Source: Plazaster borealis
Taxonomy: Eukaryota; Echinodermata; Asteroidea; Forcipulatida; Labidiasteridae
Direction of reading: 5' to 3'
DNA length: 64,000 nt
NCBI GenBank assembly: GCA_021014325.1
Contig: CM037470.1
Coordinates: 62,001 to 126,000 of the forward strand
Made by a program: the position numbers and the translations under genes. The notes below the pieces were generated by a model. It searched no databases. It was not told the origin of the DNA and saw only the letters and a list, made by a program, of their open reading frames with translations. How positions within the stretch are numbered: the first letter of the stretch is position 1; each line of letters begins with the position of its first letter. Below, in pieces: positions 1 to 12,299 of this stretch.

Positions 1-677
1 AAGAATTAATTTTTTTGGAAGGTGCACATCCTGTTTTTGATGTGAACACTTTATGAATGAAACCTTATAAGGGGAAACTTCATCGAAGGGTTTTCAAATA
101 ATTATTTTATAACACAAAGTTGACGGAAAACATTCATCAGTCTGACCATTTTCTGACTATAGTGACACAGCCAACAATCATACCAATCCCCCATTGCCCA
201 ATTCTATCTCTTCGACGTTCATCATACTCAACGTTCCTTAGTTTTAAAAACATAAATAATAAAAATTATGAGGGGGTTCGCACTCGACAAGCTTGCTTCT
301 TGCAAATCCCCTCCACATCTTTGTTTAGTCTTATCTACTTGTTTATTTATGTATTTAAAGAATGTACCTCAGCTTCTTATTTTTTGCATTGATGTGGAAA
401 TAAAATGAATGAATGAATGAATGAACATCTCACCAACGTCAACACTTGATGATACAGGATAAACTTCATAACGTAATTGTGCATTAAATAAAAGAATCAT
501 TTTGAAAAGCAATGATGTTCACACAAAAACTTACCGTTTTAGTCCCGTGTAGCATGGAGGAAGGAATATGTAGCAACGATAAACACATGCCGTGAAGAGG
601 GTCTGAAACACCCTTCACGATTCCTTTTCTTGGTGTGTGATCAAAACATAACCAATATCTGTCTTTTTCTGCTTGCA
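1..677. other. Unassigned sequence with a (GAAT)n tract
   Basis: No coding region is supported. At about 358-425, GAATGTACCTC and an AATAAA are followed by five or more GAAT units (403-425). This resembles the microsatellite tail of a non-LTR retrotransposon or SINE on the plus strand. The body upstream has no recognisable reverse transcriptase. A CATGGAGGAAGGAA string at about 553 recurs at 17693 and 22371. Confidence 0.4.
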
Positions 678-880
678 TTTTCTCACATAATTAAAAGCCA
701 TAGGAATCACTGAAGCAGGTGGTCATCTCAGTGAAACTTCGTCTTCAATTCCATATTGATCATAAAGCCATGAAAAGGGCGGATATAGGGGAACAATTAG
801 GCGCCGAATCTGAGCAGAATTCATGATAATGCTAGTACGTAGTTATAAGTACGCCATTGATAAGATTGCACTACGTTGTA
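678..880. repeat. Module 'tctcacataattaaaag', copy 1 of 3
   Basis: This ~200-bp stretch is repeated at about 3880-4085 and 9890-10095. It starts at tttctcacataattaaaag and ends near gccattgataag. The copies are clearly homologous with scattered substitutions and small indels. No reading frame is conserved between them, and short frames seen in two of the copies are incidental. Confidence 0.8.
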
Positions 881-1690
881 AGTACGATGACCTTTGGCAC
901 TGATTGTATAAACAACAAGCGTCTTGACTGGCTAGCCACCCACCGTTGCCATTCGCGAGGGGGTATGCCATGTTGCGTTAGGCAATGGATTAAGATTAAA
1001 GGCCAGTTTGTTCCAATGTATAAAACACTAAGTATTCAATACCCTTTGTTTTCAAGACGAATTTATCGTTCCTAGTTTGCGAGTTCTGCATGGTTGTAAA
1101 CCAAAAACTCAAAATTTGATTAAATTAATTACATTACCCAATAATTCATTGGGTGACGTCATTATGTTGTCGAAATTTCTGTTTTATCTAATCATCAGGT
1201 GTAAAATCGTTGCCAAGTTTCAGTTATCAAAAATCACCAAAACAGGTCAGCAAAATCGGTCGTTTAGTTGATATTTACCACCAAACCAACAGAAGCCTAG
1301 GCTATCAAGAACTTTCTGCACTCGGCTTTTCATTGGACTACCGTCGAACGTCGCATACTTGCGAGTCTTTTTCACTTATCACAGAGCCAATAATTGTCAC
1401 AGAGCGCAGTAAACAAACGACCACTAACTTGGTATAGCGCCAGCATGGATATGACATCAATTGTACATTTCACACAACATATGGGCCAGCTAGCTACAGT
1501 TTTCTTGGACTTTGAACCGTTAAGGTCAATGGCCCTTTGTACCACACGCTGGCTGCGTTGTCAACAGTTAAGAGAACCGGGAAAGCGCTCATACCTTATG
1601 CGTGTATGAGATAGCCAGTGCGTGGTACGAACAAAAAGTGTATGTAACGTGTAGGCCTATACTTTTATTGTACGTTATCATAAAATGTGG
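881..1690. repeat. Fragmentary module copies
   Basis: Bases about 895-990 match 6165-6295 (cgtcttgactggctag, then a gtatgccatg string). Bases about 1060-1230 match 5620-5790 and 8540-8710 (ctcaaaatttgatta, then TGACGTCATTATGTTGTC). Bases 1240-1690 show no clear second copy and no supported gene. Confidence 0.6.
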
Positions 1691-2640
1691 CAACAGACGT
1701 GCACTTTGACGTCCAGATTTGACCCTAGGCAAAGGTTAAAAAGTTATCATCTCTGTGCAAATGTTTGAGCAGGATCACTCATCTATAACGTGATGCAAAA
1801 TTTATGTTGAAATATTGCGTAGTTTTTGAGATCAGAATTTGTGAAATTGTTCAACTTCCGGTTTGAACCGGAAGTCAAGGTCAAATGGGGTCACTTTGTG
1901 TTTAGCGCTTGTTGATTTTTTATCGAACTGTCCGATGATATGTAGATTGTCAAAATCCACCATGTGGTTCAGAAGTTATGATTTCTTAAAAATATTTAAC
2001 TTTGATTTGTTGTAATTCGTTACCTGATGACGTCATCATAACATCATAAAGTTTGTGTGGTCTTGATAATAAGGTCCAATTGTCTGATGAGTTTTAATGT
2101 TAAATTCAATTTCAATCTTGAGTTATGTTATAGAAAAGCCCGAAAATGATGTTTTTCAAGAAAAAAACCCAAAGGCAGAGTTTGACCTAGGGTAACGACC
2201 GGGAAGAGAAGGTCATACGATTTTGACGTTAACTTTTTAAATGTAGCCCTAGTCTTCAACTATCTGATGCCCAACTATGAACATCATAGCTTTCAAATTT
2301 AATGAGATACAGTTAATACCAAATGGTCCTTTTTTCAACTTTAAAAACCTTGTAATTCGACACCTGGTGACGTCATCATGACGTAACAACTTTTAGAATC
2401 ATCTACAAGTTATACTCTAACGACACGCAAAGTTTCAAGTTGATTCGATTTTCGCAACTATACGTTTGCTTGCGGACAAACGACTCTGAGAAGAAGAATA
2501 AAAACTATAAAATAAAAAAAAACTAGATATTTAGTGTCTGTTGGAACAAACACTAGGTGTTCGGCTATCTTTGGGGTCAGTGCTTTGTTTATGTGTGAGC
2601 TATATCATTGAATCGATGAACATCGTTGATAGCTTTGGGA
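1690..2640. repeat. CRE-rich non-coding module array A
   Basis: The stretch has CRE-like palindromes (about 2030 and 2370), a CTTCCGG...CCGGAAG pair at about 1855-1875, and TCAAGGTCA right after it. It then has the string cttgcggacaaacgactctgagaag and a hairpin (TAGTGT.TGTT / AACAAACACTA) at about 2535-2552. The same ordered parts recur at 6300-6940, 10200-10890 and 11460-11930. No reading frame is shared. Confidence 0.75.
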
Positions 2641-2690
2641 ATATCAAGAAAAGGAAAGTGTTAATCTTCTATGATTATGCGTTGTTTAAA

Positions 2691-3022
2691 GGCCCTGTAC
2701 ACTATTGGTAAGATCGAAAATCACAATGTTCACAGGCTCACACATAACTTACACGATTTAAAGTAAGTAACTGTAGAAAGGGTTCCTTAAAATGTTTCTG
2801 CCTAAAATGCTATCGTTTCAGAGAAATGAGTAAAACAATAGTTTTTATCACGCACGATAATTTGAAAAAACAGAAAACACATAAGGTCTCTCTTCACTAT
2901 TTTCTCGTGACCTTGATGACCAATTGAGCTCAAACTTTCACAGGTTTGTTTGTTCATGCATATGTTGAATCACACAAAATGTGGACACTAATTTTAAGCT
3001 GTTACCAAAAGTGTACAATACC
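2691..3022 (-). mobile_element. TTTAAA-flanked MITE, copy 1
   Basis: The 332-bp element is flanked by TTTAAA (2685-2690 and 3023-3028). Its ends are inverted: GGCCCTGTACACTATTGGTAA on the left, and on the right the complement of GGTATTGTACACTTTTGGTAA. The body (acgatttaaagtaagtaac, then the complement of gctcaattggtca) matches 8149-8501 in the opposite orientation. There is no coding capacity, so it must have depended on a transposase made elsewhere. Confidence 0.85.
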
Positions 3023-3204
3023 TTTAAACAGGGAATAAACGCAACTCACAATAATGAGTTTTCAAAAAATAGTAATAATCGTTTGTTAAGCCAAATTAGA
3101 AAACCGATGACGTCATTATGACGTTAGATAAGTTCTTACCGAGACATTGGTATTTTAAATATGTGCTTAAAATGTTAAGTGAAAAAAACAAAGTTGAACT
3201 TACA

Positions 3205-4118
3205 AAGTGTTTTCAGCAAGAGAGTAGGCCTACATTATTTAATTTATTAGATAAATTATTAGGGTAAATTGTCCTTTTCATACAGAGCATCGTTTTTTGA
3301 ATTCCCTTTCACCTTGGTTGCATAATCTTCAAACGAGCCGCTGAATTAGTTACAAGTACAGCCATGTAAGCCATTTCAAGTTTATTTATTTTTCAATGAA
3401 TATTGATTCTTTATGGATGAATAAATCTAACTATGCTAATCATGTTGACATTATTAATTTACAATTATTAGAAGTTTTCAACAGGGTTTCAAATACAGCG
3501 AGTTGGATACTCATGAAGTATCGGTGCATGAAACATTGATTGTTCAAAACATATGCAATGATGATGATGTCATTAAAATTAGTCAAGCATAGTATGAGCT
3601 ATCGGTTGCATTTTTTTAAATCGCTTGCTTGATTTTTAGACATTGATTTTCATTCATACAGAACGTTGGAATGAATTTAGAATATTGAAAGAAAACACAC
3701 TTGTTTTGGATAATTATGAAAGACAAAGGCAAGTCATGAAGACGGCAAGTCTAAGCCTCTCGTGAATTTTGACTAATACCATAATTAGTTGATTACTATT
3801 TCTACCTCTATGGTGCACCATACACTCAGCAAGGAAATAATAATGGAACACAACAACGGGTGTGAAAACTTTATAGCTTTATTTCTCACATAATTAAAAG
3901 TCATACGAATCACTGAAGCAGGTTGCCATCTCAGTAAAACTTCGTTTTCGATTCCATGTTCACCATGAGCCATCAAAAGGGCGAATAGGGGAACAACTTG
4001 ACGCTGAACATGGCACAGGTTGAGCGGAATTTAATTGTGGAGTGTTATTGCGCCATTGATAAGCCAACGTTATAAGTGCGTTGAACTGCGACACGTCAAA
4101 ATTTGCACGGAAATCATG
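3205..4118. repeat. Large duplicated block, copy 1 (pairs with 9247-10140)
   Basis: Almost the whole stretch has a second copy at about 9247-10140 in the same orientation. Shared strings include gtgttttcagca, tacagagcatc, gattgttcaaaac/gattgtttaaaac and gaagacggcaagtctaag. Divergence is a few percent with small indels. No coding sequence is apparent. The block ends in copy 2 of the module that also lies at 678-880. Confidence 0.85.
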
Positions 4119-5960
4119 CAACTACATCCAGCCTTCAGTGAAGGCGCACGTAGGCTTTGTACCTAGTGATCAATGAAAGTGACAACGAAAGTAAGCATTC
4201 ATGACTTGTCGCATGATTGCTTGCAATAATTACCTGTCTCATACAATGCTACGTAGAACTTCGGAGCCAGCCAGACACTTCGGAGCCAGACACTATTGTG
4301 TACATCCATTGCATTCATTTGCAAATTTGATATTTTAAAAGTTATAGGTCAGTAATTGTCGCATGACTGCTTGCAATGCAATGGTTTATTTACTTATACA
4401 ATGTTCACTATACAGCCAATGCACACATGCTCATGTACGTAATAGCCTTTTTCAGGCGATTGTACAGTACTATCCAGATCCAGAAAGCACAATTTAAACG
4501 CTACATAAAACTTTGGAGTCTATAGGCACTATTTGTACATTTAACCAGTACAAACATTTGTACATTTGATAGTTTCACAGTACATTGACAAAATGTGTCC
4601 TGAAAGTAAAAATCCATGCCTTGTTGAAGAACTGCTTGCATTGGTTTATTGTATGATACATAATGACATGAATATAATTAGCAAATCTTGAGACCACCGT
4701 ATCTCGAAAAGTATAAGTCCGATCAACTGTTTTCGTTTGTGTACTCGTGGGATACAGTAGATGTGTTTGTTAGGCTAAAACATTGTGCGACGTCATCATG
4801 ATGTCACCAGTTCCCAACGTAAAGTCAATACATTTCGCTCGCCACAATTCCTGTCCTATGGCCTGTGTGGTAAAAAAAAAACATCCATAAAACTGTGCGG
4901 CGCGGTATGCTACTTTATGTGTTCTCTGATGTTATAATGTAAGGAATTATGAAGTCACCACCTGTAAGAGCACGCTCTATCAATCGTCTAATTTTCAAGA
5001 TTATCAAAAAAAATAGTTTAATTTTGAAATCTACAGAATATGCTTGATCGAGTCAGAAGCTGTTCCCCATCCCATCCTGGAATACTGTGAGCTACGGTAC
5101 TAATGTTTCAAGCTCAAAAACATTAAGCATCAATTCTTGATTTCACGTACTAACACAAAACGTTTAACTTTATTGCTTATTTATTTAGGACGAAAATCAG
5201 TCATAAGCACCATGTATTAAAGTTCAAAGTAACAAGTCTCCACTGTAAGAAAACTAGTGACGTTTTAAAGGAAAGCCGCGGGATTTTATAAAAGCTTTCA
5301 ACATTAAATGCCGTTTTCTACAATTGTTACTTTTTACTGTCTATGTGTGTGTCAGTTCGTTGACAAATGTGTCTCAAAAATAAAAACATTAATACTTATC
5401 GCATGGTTGCTTGCACTGGTTTATTGTCTGACACAATGTAGGCTATGTACTAAAATAAACTGTCGAGACACTAGTGTGTACATTTAACCAGTATATTGTA
5501 CATTTGATAGCTTCACGGTTACATTGACAATGTGTCTCGAAAGTAAACATGCATGAATTGTCGCATGACTGTTTGCAGTGGTTTAAATACCATCTGTTTT
5601 CAAAAAATAACAACGAATTTATAGTTCTTAGTTTCTGAGTTCTGGTTGATAAACCAAAAACTCAAAATTTGATTAACAGTTCTTACATTTAGTTACCCAA
5701 TAAATCATTGGATGACGTCATTATGTTGTCAAAATTTCTGTTTCATCTATTTGTCGGGTGTAACACTGTTGCAAAGTTTCATGACCGTACGAGCTTGGGA
5801 AGGATGTCAAAGTCTGCAGACAACGATTTGTGTGTATTTTTGAGATGGAACAAACTCAAAAATCCACTAGAGATTTAGTGTTTGTTGGAACAAACACTAG
5901 GTGTTCGGATTTCATTGGGGTCAGTGTTGCGTCAATGTGTGCACTATTCTATTGAGTCGA
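4119..5960. repeat. Large duplicated block, copy 1 (pairs with 6968-8930)
   Basis: The stretch matches 6968-8930 in the same orientation, starting at aactacatccagccttcag. This copy carries about 300 bp (about 5240-5535) that the other lacks. The other carries a MITE where this one has an unoccupied TTTAAA site (5582-5587). Hairpin-forming TAGTGTTTGTT/AACAAACACTA lies at 5876-5898. No gene is supported. Confidence 0.85.
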
Positions 5961-6139
5961 TGAAAAGATTGTTGATAGCTTTTGAAATTTCAAAGTGTAA
6001 ATCATTACGTGTATATACATTTAGTTTACACGGGAAATAAATGCTAACGTTCCTACGCATTGAGCTCTAGAACGTGTATTAGTTGAACATCTGTGACAAT
6101 TTTCATGTAAATATTCATAAACTGCTCTGATAGTAAGTA

Positions 6140-6960
6140 AAAAATCACGCCAGAGGCGCACATGGCACTGATTGTAAACAACTACGGTTGAGCCACGTTG
6201 GTCTGTAACAAGCGTCTTGACTGGCTAGCTACCCACCGTTGCTAGTCGCGTGGGGTATGCCATGCTGCGTTAGGAAATTGCCTAACGCAGCATGGTATAA
6301 GACTGTGTGTAGTATTTGCTTACTTTTTAAAGACCTCTCCGATGATGTGTAGATTGTCATAATGGCTTTTGTACTTCTTGAGTTATGAATTTTTAAAGGA
6401 TTAAACTTTGATTTACTGTACTTTAACACTTGATGACGTCATCATGACGTCACAACTACGTGATGGAGGTTTTATTAAGGTCCTAACATGGTGTAAATTT
6501 GAAGTCGATCTGATGTACAGAAGTTAATGTTTTTGCCGGGAAAGTTATTTTTAAAGAATTACACAAAGGCAAACTTTGACCTTTCGGTACGACCGGAAGT
6601 AAAGGGCATGTGAATTTGGCGTTAACTTTTCAAATGTTGCCCGTGTCTTTATCTATAATATGCACAAATATGAATAATGTAGCTCAAATATTCAGAGACA
6701 TACAGGCATTGGCATATGGTCACTTTTTGAACTTAAATGACTTGTAACTTGACACCCGGTGATCGTAATCGTGACGTCACAACTTACTTAGCTTCTAATA
6801 CTTATGTTCTAACTTCGCCTGAATTTTTAAGTTGATCAAAGGTTCGCAAGTATGCGTTTGCTTGCGGACAAACGACTCTGAGAAGAATAAGCAAAACTAA
6901 AAAAAACTAGCTATTTAGTGTTTGTTGGAACAAACACTAGGTGTTCGGCTATCTTTGGGG
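6140..6960. repeat. CRE-rich module array B with a perfect 15-bp hairpin
   Basis: CRE-type palindromes lie at about 6433-6453 and 6774. CCGGAAGTAAAGG is near 6595 and the TAGTGTTTGTT hairpin at 6914-6937. A perfect inverted repeat, CCATGCTGCGTTAGG (6260-6274), loop of 6, then its complement (6281-6295), is absent from the related stretch near 971. Non-coding. Confidence 0.75.
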
Positions 6961-6967
6961 TCAGTGC

Positions 6968-8930
6968 TACAACTACATCCAGCCTTCAGTGAAGGCGCAC
7001 GTAGGCTTTGTACCTAGTGATCAATGGAAGTGACAACGAAAGTAAGCATTCATGACTTGTCGCATGATTGCTTGCAATAATTACCTGTCTCATCATACAA
7101 AAAATGCTACGTAGAACTTCGGAGCCAGACACTATTGTGTACATCCATTGCATTCATTTGCAAATTTGATTTTTTTAAAAGTTATAGGTCAGTAATTGTC
7201 GCATGACTGCTTGCAATGCAATGGTTTATTTACTTATACAAGGTTCACTATACAGCCAATGCACACATGCTCATGTACGTAATAGCCTTTTTCAGGCGAT
7301 TGTACAGTACTATCCAGATCCAGAAAGCACAATTTAAACGCTACATAAAACTTTGGAGTCTATAGGCACTATTTTGTACATTTAACCAGTACATACATTT
7401 GTACATTTGATAGTTTCACAGTACATTGATAAAATGTGTCCTGAAAGAAAAAATCCATGCCTTGTTGAAGAACTGCTTGCATTGGTTTATTGTATGATAC
7501 ATAATGACATGAATATAATTAGCAAATCTTGAGACCACCGTATCTCGAAAAGTATAAGTCCGATCAACTGTTTTCGTTTGTGTACTTGTGGGATACTGTA
7601 GATGTGTTTGTTAGGCTAAAACATTGTGCGACGTCATCATGATGTCACCAGTTCCCAACGTAAAGTCAATAGATTTCGCTCGCCACAATTCCTGTCCTAT
7701 GGCCTGTGTGGTAAAAAAAACATCCATAAAACTGTGCGGCGCGGTATGCTACTTTATGTGTTCTCTGATGTTATAATGTAAGGAATTATGAAGTCACCAC
7801 CTGTAAGAGCACGCTCTATCAATCGTCTAATTTTCAAGATTATTAAAAATAATTAGTTTAATTTTGAAATCTACAGCATATGCTTGATCGAGTCAGAAGT
7901 TGTTCCCCATCCCATCCTGGAATACTGTGAGCTACGGTACTAATGTTTCAAACTCGTAAACATTTAACATCAATTTTTGATTTCACGTAGGGGCCTACTA
8001 ACACAAAACGTTTAACTTTATTGCTTATTTATTTAGGACGAAAAGCAGTCATAAGCGCCATGTATTAAAGTTCAAAGTAATAAGTCTCCACTGTGTCTAG
8101 AAAGTAAACATGCATGAATTGTCGCATGACTGCTTGCAGTGGTTTAAAGGTATTATACAGGATTGGTAGAGCTGACAAAACAGTCGCAAACAAAGTTCAT
8201 GTTTTGTGTGATTAACCATATACATGAAATAACAAACCTGTGAAAATTTGAGCTCAATTGGTCATCGAGGTCACGAGAAAATAGTGAAAAGAGACCTTAT
8301 GTGTTTTCTGTTTTTCAAACATCGAGATTATTATCACGCGTGATAAAAACTATTGTTTGACTCATTTCTCAGAAACAATAGCATTTTAGGCAGAAATATT
8401 TTAAGGAACCCTTTCTACCATTACTTACTTTAAATCGTGTAAGTTATGTGTGAATCTGTGAACATTTGTGTTTTTCGATCTTACCAATAGTGTACAGCGC
8501 CTTTAAATACCATTTGTTTTCAAAAAATAACAACGAATTTATCGTTCTTAGTTTCTGAGTTCTGGTTGTTAAACCCAAAACTCTAAATTTGATTAAAATT
8601 TATTACATTTAATTACCCAATAAATCATTGGATGACGTCGTTATGTTGTCAAAATTTCTGTTTCATCTATTTATCAGGTGTAACACTGTTGCCAAGTTTC
8701 ATGACTGTACGAGCTTGGGAAGGATGTCAAAGTCTGCAGACAACGATTTGTGTGTATTTTTGAGATGGAACCAACTCAAAAATCCACTAGAGATTTAGTG
8801 TTTGTTAATTGGAACAAACACTAGGTGTTCGGATTTCATCGGGGTCAGTGTTGTGGCAATGTGTGAACTATTTTATTGAGTCGATGAAAAGATTGTTGAT
8901 AGCTTTGGAAATTTCAAAGTTTAAGTCAAT
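6968..8930. repeat. Large duplicated block, copy 2 (pairs with 4119-5960)
   Basis: This is the second copy of the block at 4119-5960. It is interrupted by a complete 353-bp MITE at 8149-8501. Its terminal hairpin (about 8797-8824) has a loop enlarged by AATT compared with the other copies, so the hairpin arms survived while the loop changed. No gene is supported. Confidence 0.85.
8149..8501 (+). mobile_element. TTTAAA-flanked MITE, copy 2, with empty-site paralogue
   Basis: The element is 353 bp, flanked by TTTAAA at 8143-8148 and 8502-8507. The paralogous site at 5582-5587 has a single TTTAAA with the same flanks, which proves insertion and defines the ends. The ends are GGTATTATACAGGATTGGTA and the complement of GGCGCTGTACACTATTGGTA. 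No reading frame. The palindromic site leaves the true duplication ambiguous between TA, TTAA and TTTAAA. Confidence 0.92.
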
Positions 8931-9246
8931 TACGTGTATACATTCAGTTTACACGGGAAATAAATGCTAACGTTCCTACTTAAGACTGCATTTAGCTCTA
9001 GAACGTGTGTTAATTAAACATCTGTTTCAATTTTCATGTAAATATTCATAAACTGTACTGTATACAAGACTTTTACTGACAATTCAGAAAAGAGCCTGTT
9101 AATATGTATTCTTTTACTTCCGGTTGGACAGGAAGCCAGGTGAAATCATGTCATTATCAATTATACAGAACTTTCACACATAAAACATTCACAAAAAATG
9201 CAAAGCTTAAAAAATCATAATAGATGTATTTCTCAAGATACGATTA

Positions 9247-10140
9247 CAAAGTGTTTTCAGCAAAAGAGTACATTATTTAATTTATTATATAAATTATTAG
9301 TGTAAATTGTCCTTTTAATACAGAGCATCATTTTTTGAATTCCCTTTCATCTTGGTTGCATATAAACGAGCCGCTGAATTACTCACAAGTACAGCCATGT
9401 AAGCCATTTACTGAAGTTTATTTATTTTTCAATGAATATTGATTCCTTATGGATAAATCCAACTATGCTAATCATGTTCACATTATTAATTTACAATTAT
9501 TAGAAGTTTTCAACAGGGTTTCAAATACAGAGAGTTGGATACTCATGAAGTATCTGTGTATGAAACATTGATTGTTTAAAACATTATGCACTGATGATGA
9601 TGTCATTAAAATAAATCAAGCATAGTATGAGCTATCGGTTGCATTTTTAAGACATTGATTTTCATTCATACAGAACGGTGGGTTAAATTTACAACATTGA
9701 AAGAAAACACACTTGTTTTGGATAATTATGAAAGACAAAGGCAAGTCATGAAGACGGCAAGTCTAAGCCTCTCGAGACTTTTGACTAATAACATAATGAG
9801 TTGAGTACTATTTCTACCTCTATGGTGCACCATACACTCAGCAAGGAAATAAGGATGGAACACGACAACGGGTGTGAAAACTTTATAGCTTTATTTCTCA
9901 CATAATTAAAAGTCATACGAATCACTGAAGCAGGTGGCCATCTGAGTAAAACTTCGTCTTCGATTCCATGTTCACCATGAGCCATCAAAAGGGCGAATAG
10001 GGGAACAACTTGACGCTGAACATGGCACAGGTTGAGCGGAATTTAATTCTGCATTGTTATTGCGCCATTGATAAGCCAGCGTTATAAATGCGTTGAACTG
10101 CGACACGTCAAAACTTGCACGGAAATCATGCCACTACAGT
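9247..10140. repeat. Large duplicated block, copy 2 (pairs with 3205-4118)
   Basis: This is a direct-orientation copy of 3205-4118. It lies after the second copy of the 4119-5960 block, so the two blocks occur in the order 1-2-2-1. Non-coding. Confidence 0.85.
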
Positions 10141-10189
10141 ACACGTAGGCTTTGGACCTCGTGATCAATGGAGCGGAACGTGCTTCCGA

Positions 10190-11940
10190 GGGCTATTACT
10201 AACGAAATGATCAACTTACATTTTGAGCCGGAAGTCAAGGTCAAACGGGGTCACTCTTTGTGTAGCGTTTGTTGAGTTTTAAAAGACCTGTCCGATGATG
10301 TATAGATTGTTGTAATCCATTTGGTAGTTATCGAGTTATGATCTTTTGAAATATTAAACTTTGATTTACTGTAATTCGACACCTGATGACGTAATCATTA
10401 CGTCACAACAACTTGATGGAGGTTTCATCCAGTTTCTAACATGGTGTAAATTTGAAGTTGATCAGATGAACGAAAGTTAAGAATTTTGCCAGGAAATGAT
10501 TTTTTGTTAAGAATTTCAGAAAGGCAAACTTTGACCTTCCGGTACGACCGGAAGTAAAGGTCATGTGAATTTGACGTTAACTTTTCAAATGTTGCCCGTG
10601 TCTTGATATATCATATGCCCAAATATGAACACCATAGCTGTTATATTCAGAGACCTACAGGCATTGGCATGAGGGCAATTTTTGAACTAAAATGGCTTGT
10701 AATTTGGCACCCGATGACGTCATCATGACGTCATTGCTCACACACCTTCTACCCGTTATGTTCTAACGTCACATTAAGTTTCAAGTTGATCAAAGGTTTG
10801 CAAGTATGGTTTTTTTGCGGACAAACGACTATCAGAAGAATAAGCAAAACAAATAAAACTAGAGATTTAGTGTTTGTTGGAACAAACACTAGGTGTTCGG
10901 ATTTCATTGGGGTCAGTGTTGTGTCAATGTGTGAAATATTTTATTGAGTCGATGAAAAACTGTTGATAGCTTTTGAAATTTCAAAGTGTAAATCAATTAC
11001 GTGTATACATTTAGTTAACACGGGAAATAAATGCTAACGTTCCTACTTAAGACTGCATTGAGCTCTAGAACGTGTATTAATTGAACATTCTGTTTCAATG
11101 TTCATGTAAATATTCATAAACTGTACTGTATACAAGACTTTTACTGACAATTCAAAAAAGAGCCTCTTAATATATATTTATTTTACTTCCGGTTGGACAG
11201 GAAGCCAGGTGAAATCATGTCATTATCACTTATACAGAACTTTAACACATAAAACATTCACAAAAATGCAAAGCTTAAAATCATAATAGATATATTTCTC
11301 AAGATATGATTTTTCGAAATAATTAACTTTAAATAGATCAAGTTAAACTGCACCTTTAAGGTGACTTCATAATTATATGACAATTGATGACGTCATTTGA
11401 ACAGGATCTTAAATTTTGGATGTTACAAATCCCGGCTTGAATACGTGCAAGGTATTTTAACACTTGATGACGTCATCATGACGTCACAACTACTTGATGG
11501 AGGTTTTATTAAGGTCCTAACATGGTGTAAATTTGAAGTCGATCTGATGTACAGAAGTTAATGTTTTTGCCTGGAAAGTTATTTTTAAAGAATTACACAA
11601 AGGCAAACTTTGACCTTTCGGTACGACCGGAAGTAAAGGTCATGTGAATTTGGCGTTAACTTTTCAAATGTTGCCCGTGTCTTTATCTATCATATGCACA
11701 AATATAAATAATGTAGCTCAAATATTCAGTGACATACAGGCATTGGCATATGGTCACTTTTTGAACTTAAATGACTTGTAACTTGACACCCGATAACGTA
11801 ATCGTGACGTCACAACTTACTCAGCTTCTGATACTTATGTTCTAACTTCACCTGAAGTTTCAAGTTGATCAAATGTTCGCAAGTATGCGTTTGCTTTCGG
11901 ACAAACGACTCTGAGAAGAATAAGCAAAACTAAAAAATAA
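10190..11940. repeat. CRE-rich module array C
   Basis: At least two module rounds are visible (about 10200-10920 and 11460-11935). Each has TGACGTCATCATGACGTCA-like double palindromes (about 10715 and 11468), a CCGGAAGTAAAGGTCA string (about 10548 and 11627) and ACAAACGACT at the end. The TAGTGTTTGTT hairpin is at 10868-10890. No gene. Confidence 0.75.
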
Positions 11941-11954
11941 AAAAAAACTAAAAA

Positions 11955-12160
11955 AAAAAACGAACAAAAACAAAGAGTTGTTCGGGCTTAATGCCCGAAC
12001 ACCTAAACAAAAAAAAAACGAACAAAAACAAAGAGTTGTTCGGGCTTAATGCCCGAACACCTAATAACAAAAAACGAACAAAAACAAGGAGTTGCCGAAC
12101 ACCTAAAAAAAAAACCGAACAAAAACAATGAGTTGTTCGGGCTTAATGCCCGAACACCTA
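11955..12160. repeat. Tandem array of hairpin units
   Basis: Four A-rich units of about 41-58 bp each carry ACGAACAAAAACAA or a close variant, and end in CGAACACCTAA or similar. Three contain a perfect hairpin with 9-bp arms (TGTTCGGGC, loop TTAAT, GCCCGAACA). The third unit (about 12065-12105) lacks the hairpin, so only its right arm remains. Confidence 0.9.
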
Positions 12161-12299
12161 AAAATGTCGTCTGGATTCAAGTGTTTGCTAGTTCAGTGTT
12201 TTGAGTCTATTCTCATATTTGCACCTCTTTAGTTACCTAAGGAACATCCTCGCCTGCGCTCTCCTTTGGAAACTCAAGTTTTGCTGACAGAGTGTATAG

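Noticed and set aside
11979..12001. Rho-independent terminator-like GC hairpin
   Set aside because: The host is a eukaryote and the hairpin is part of a tandem repeat, so a bacterial-type terminator makes no sense.
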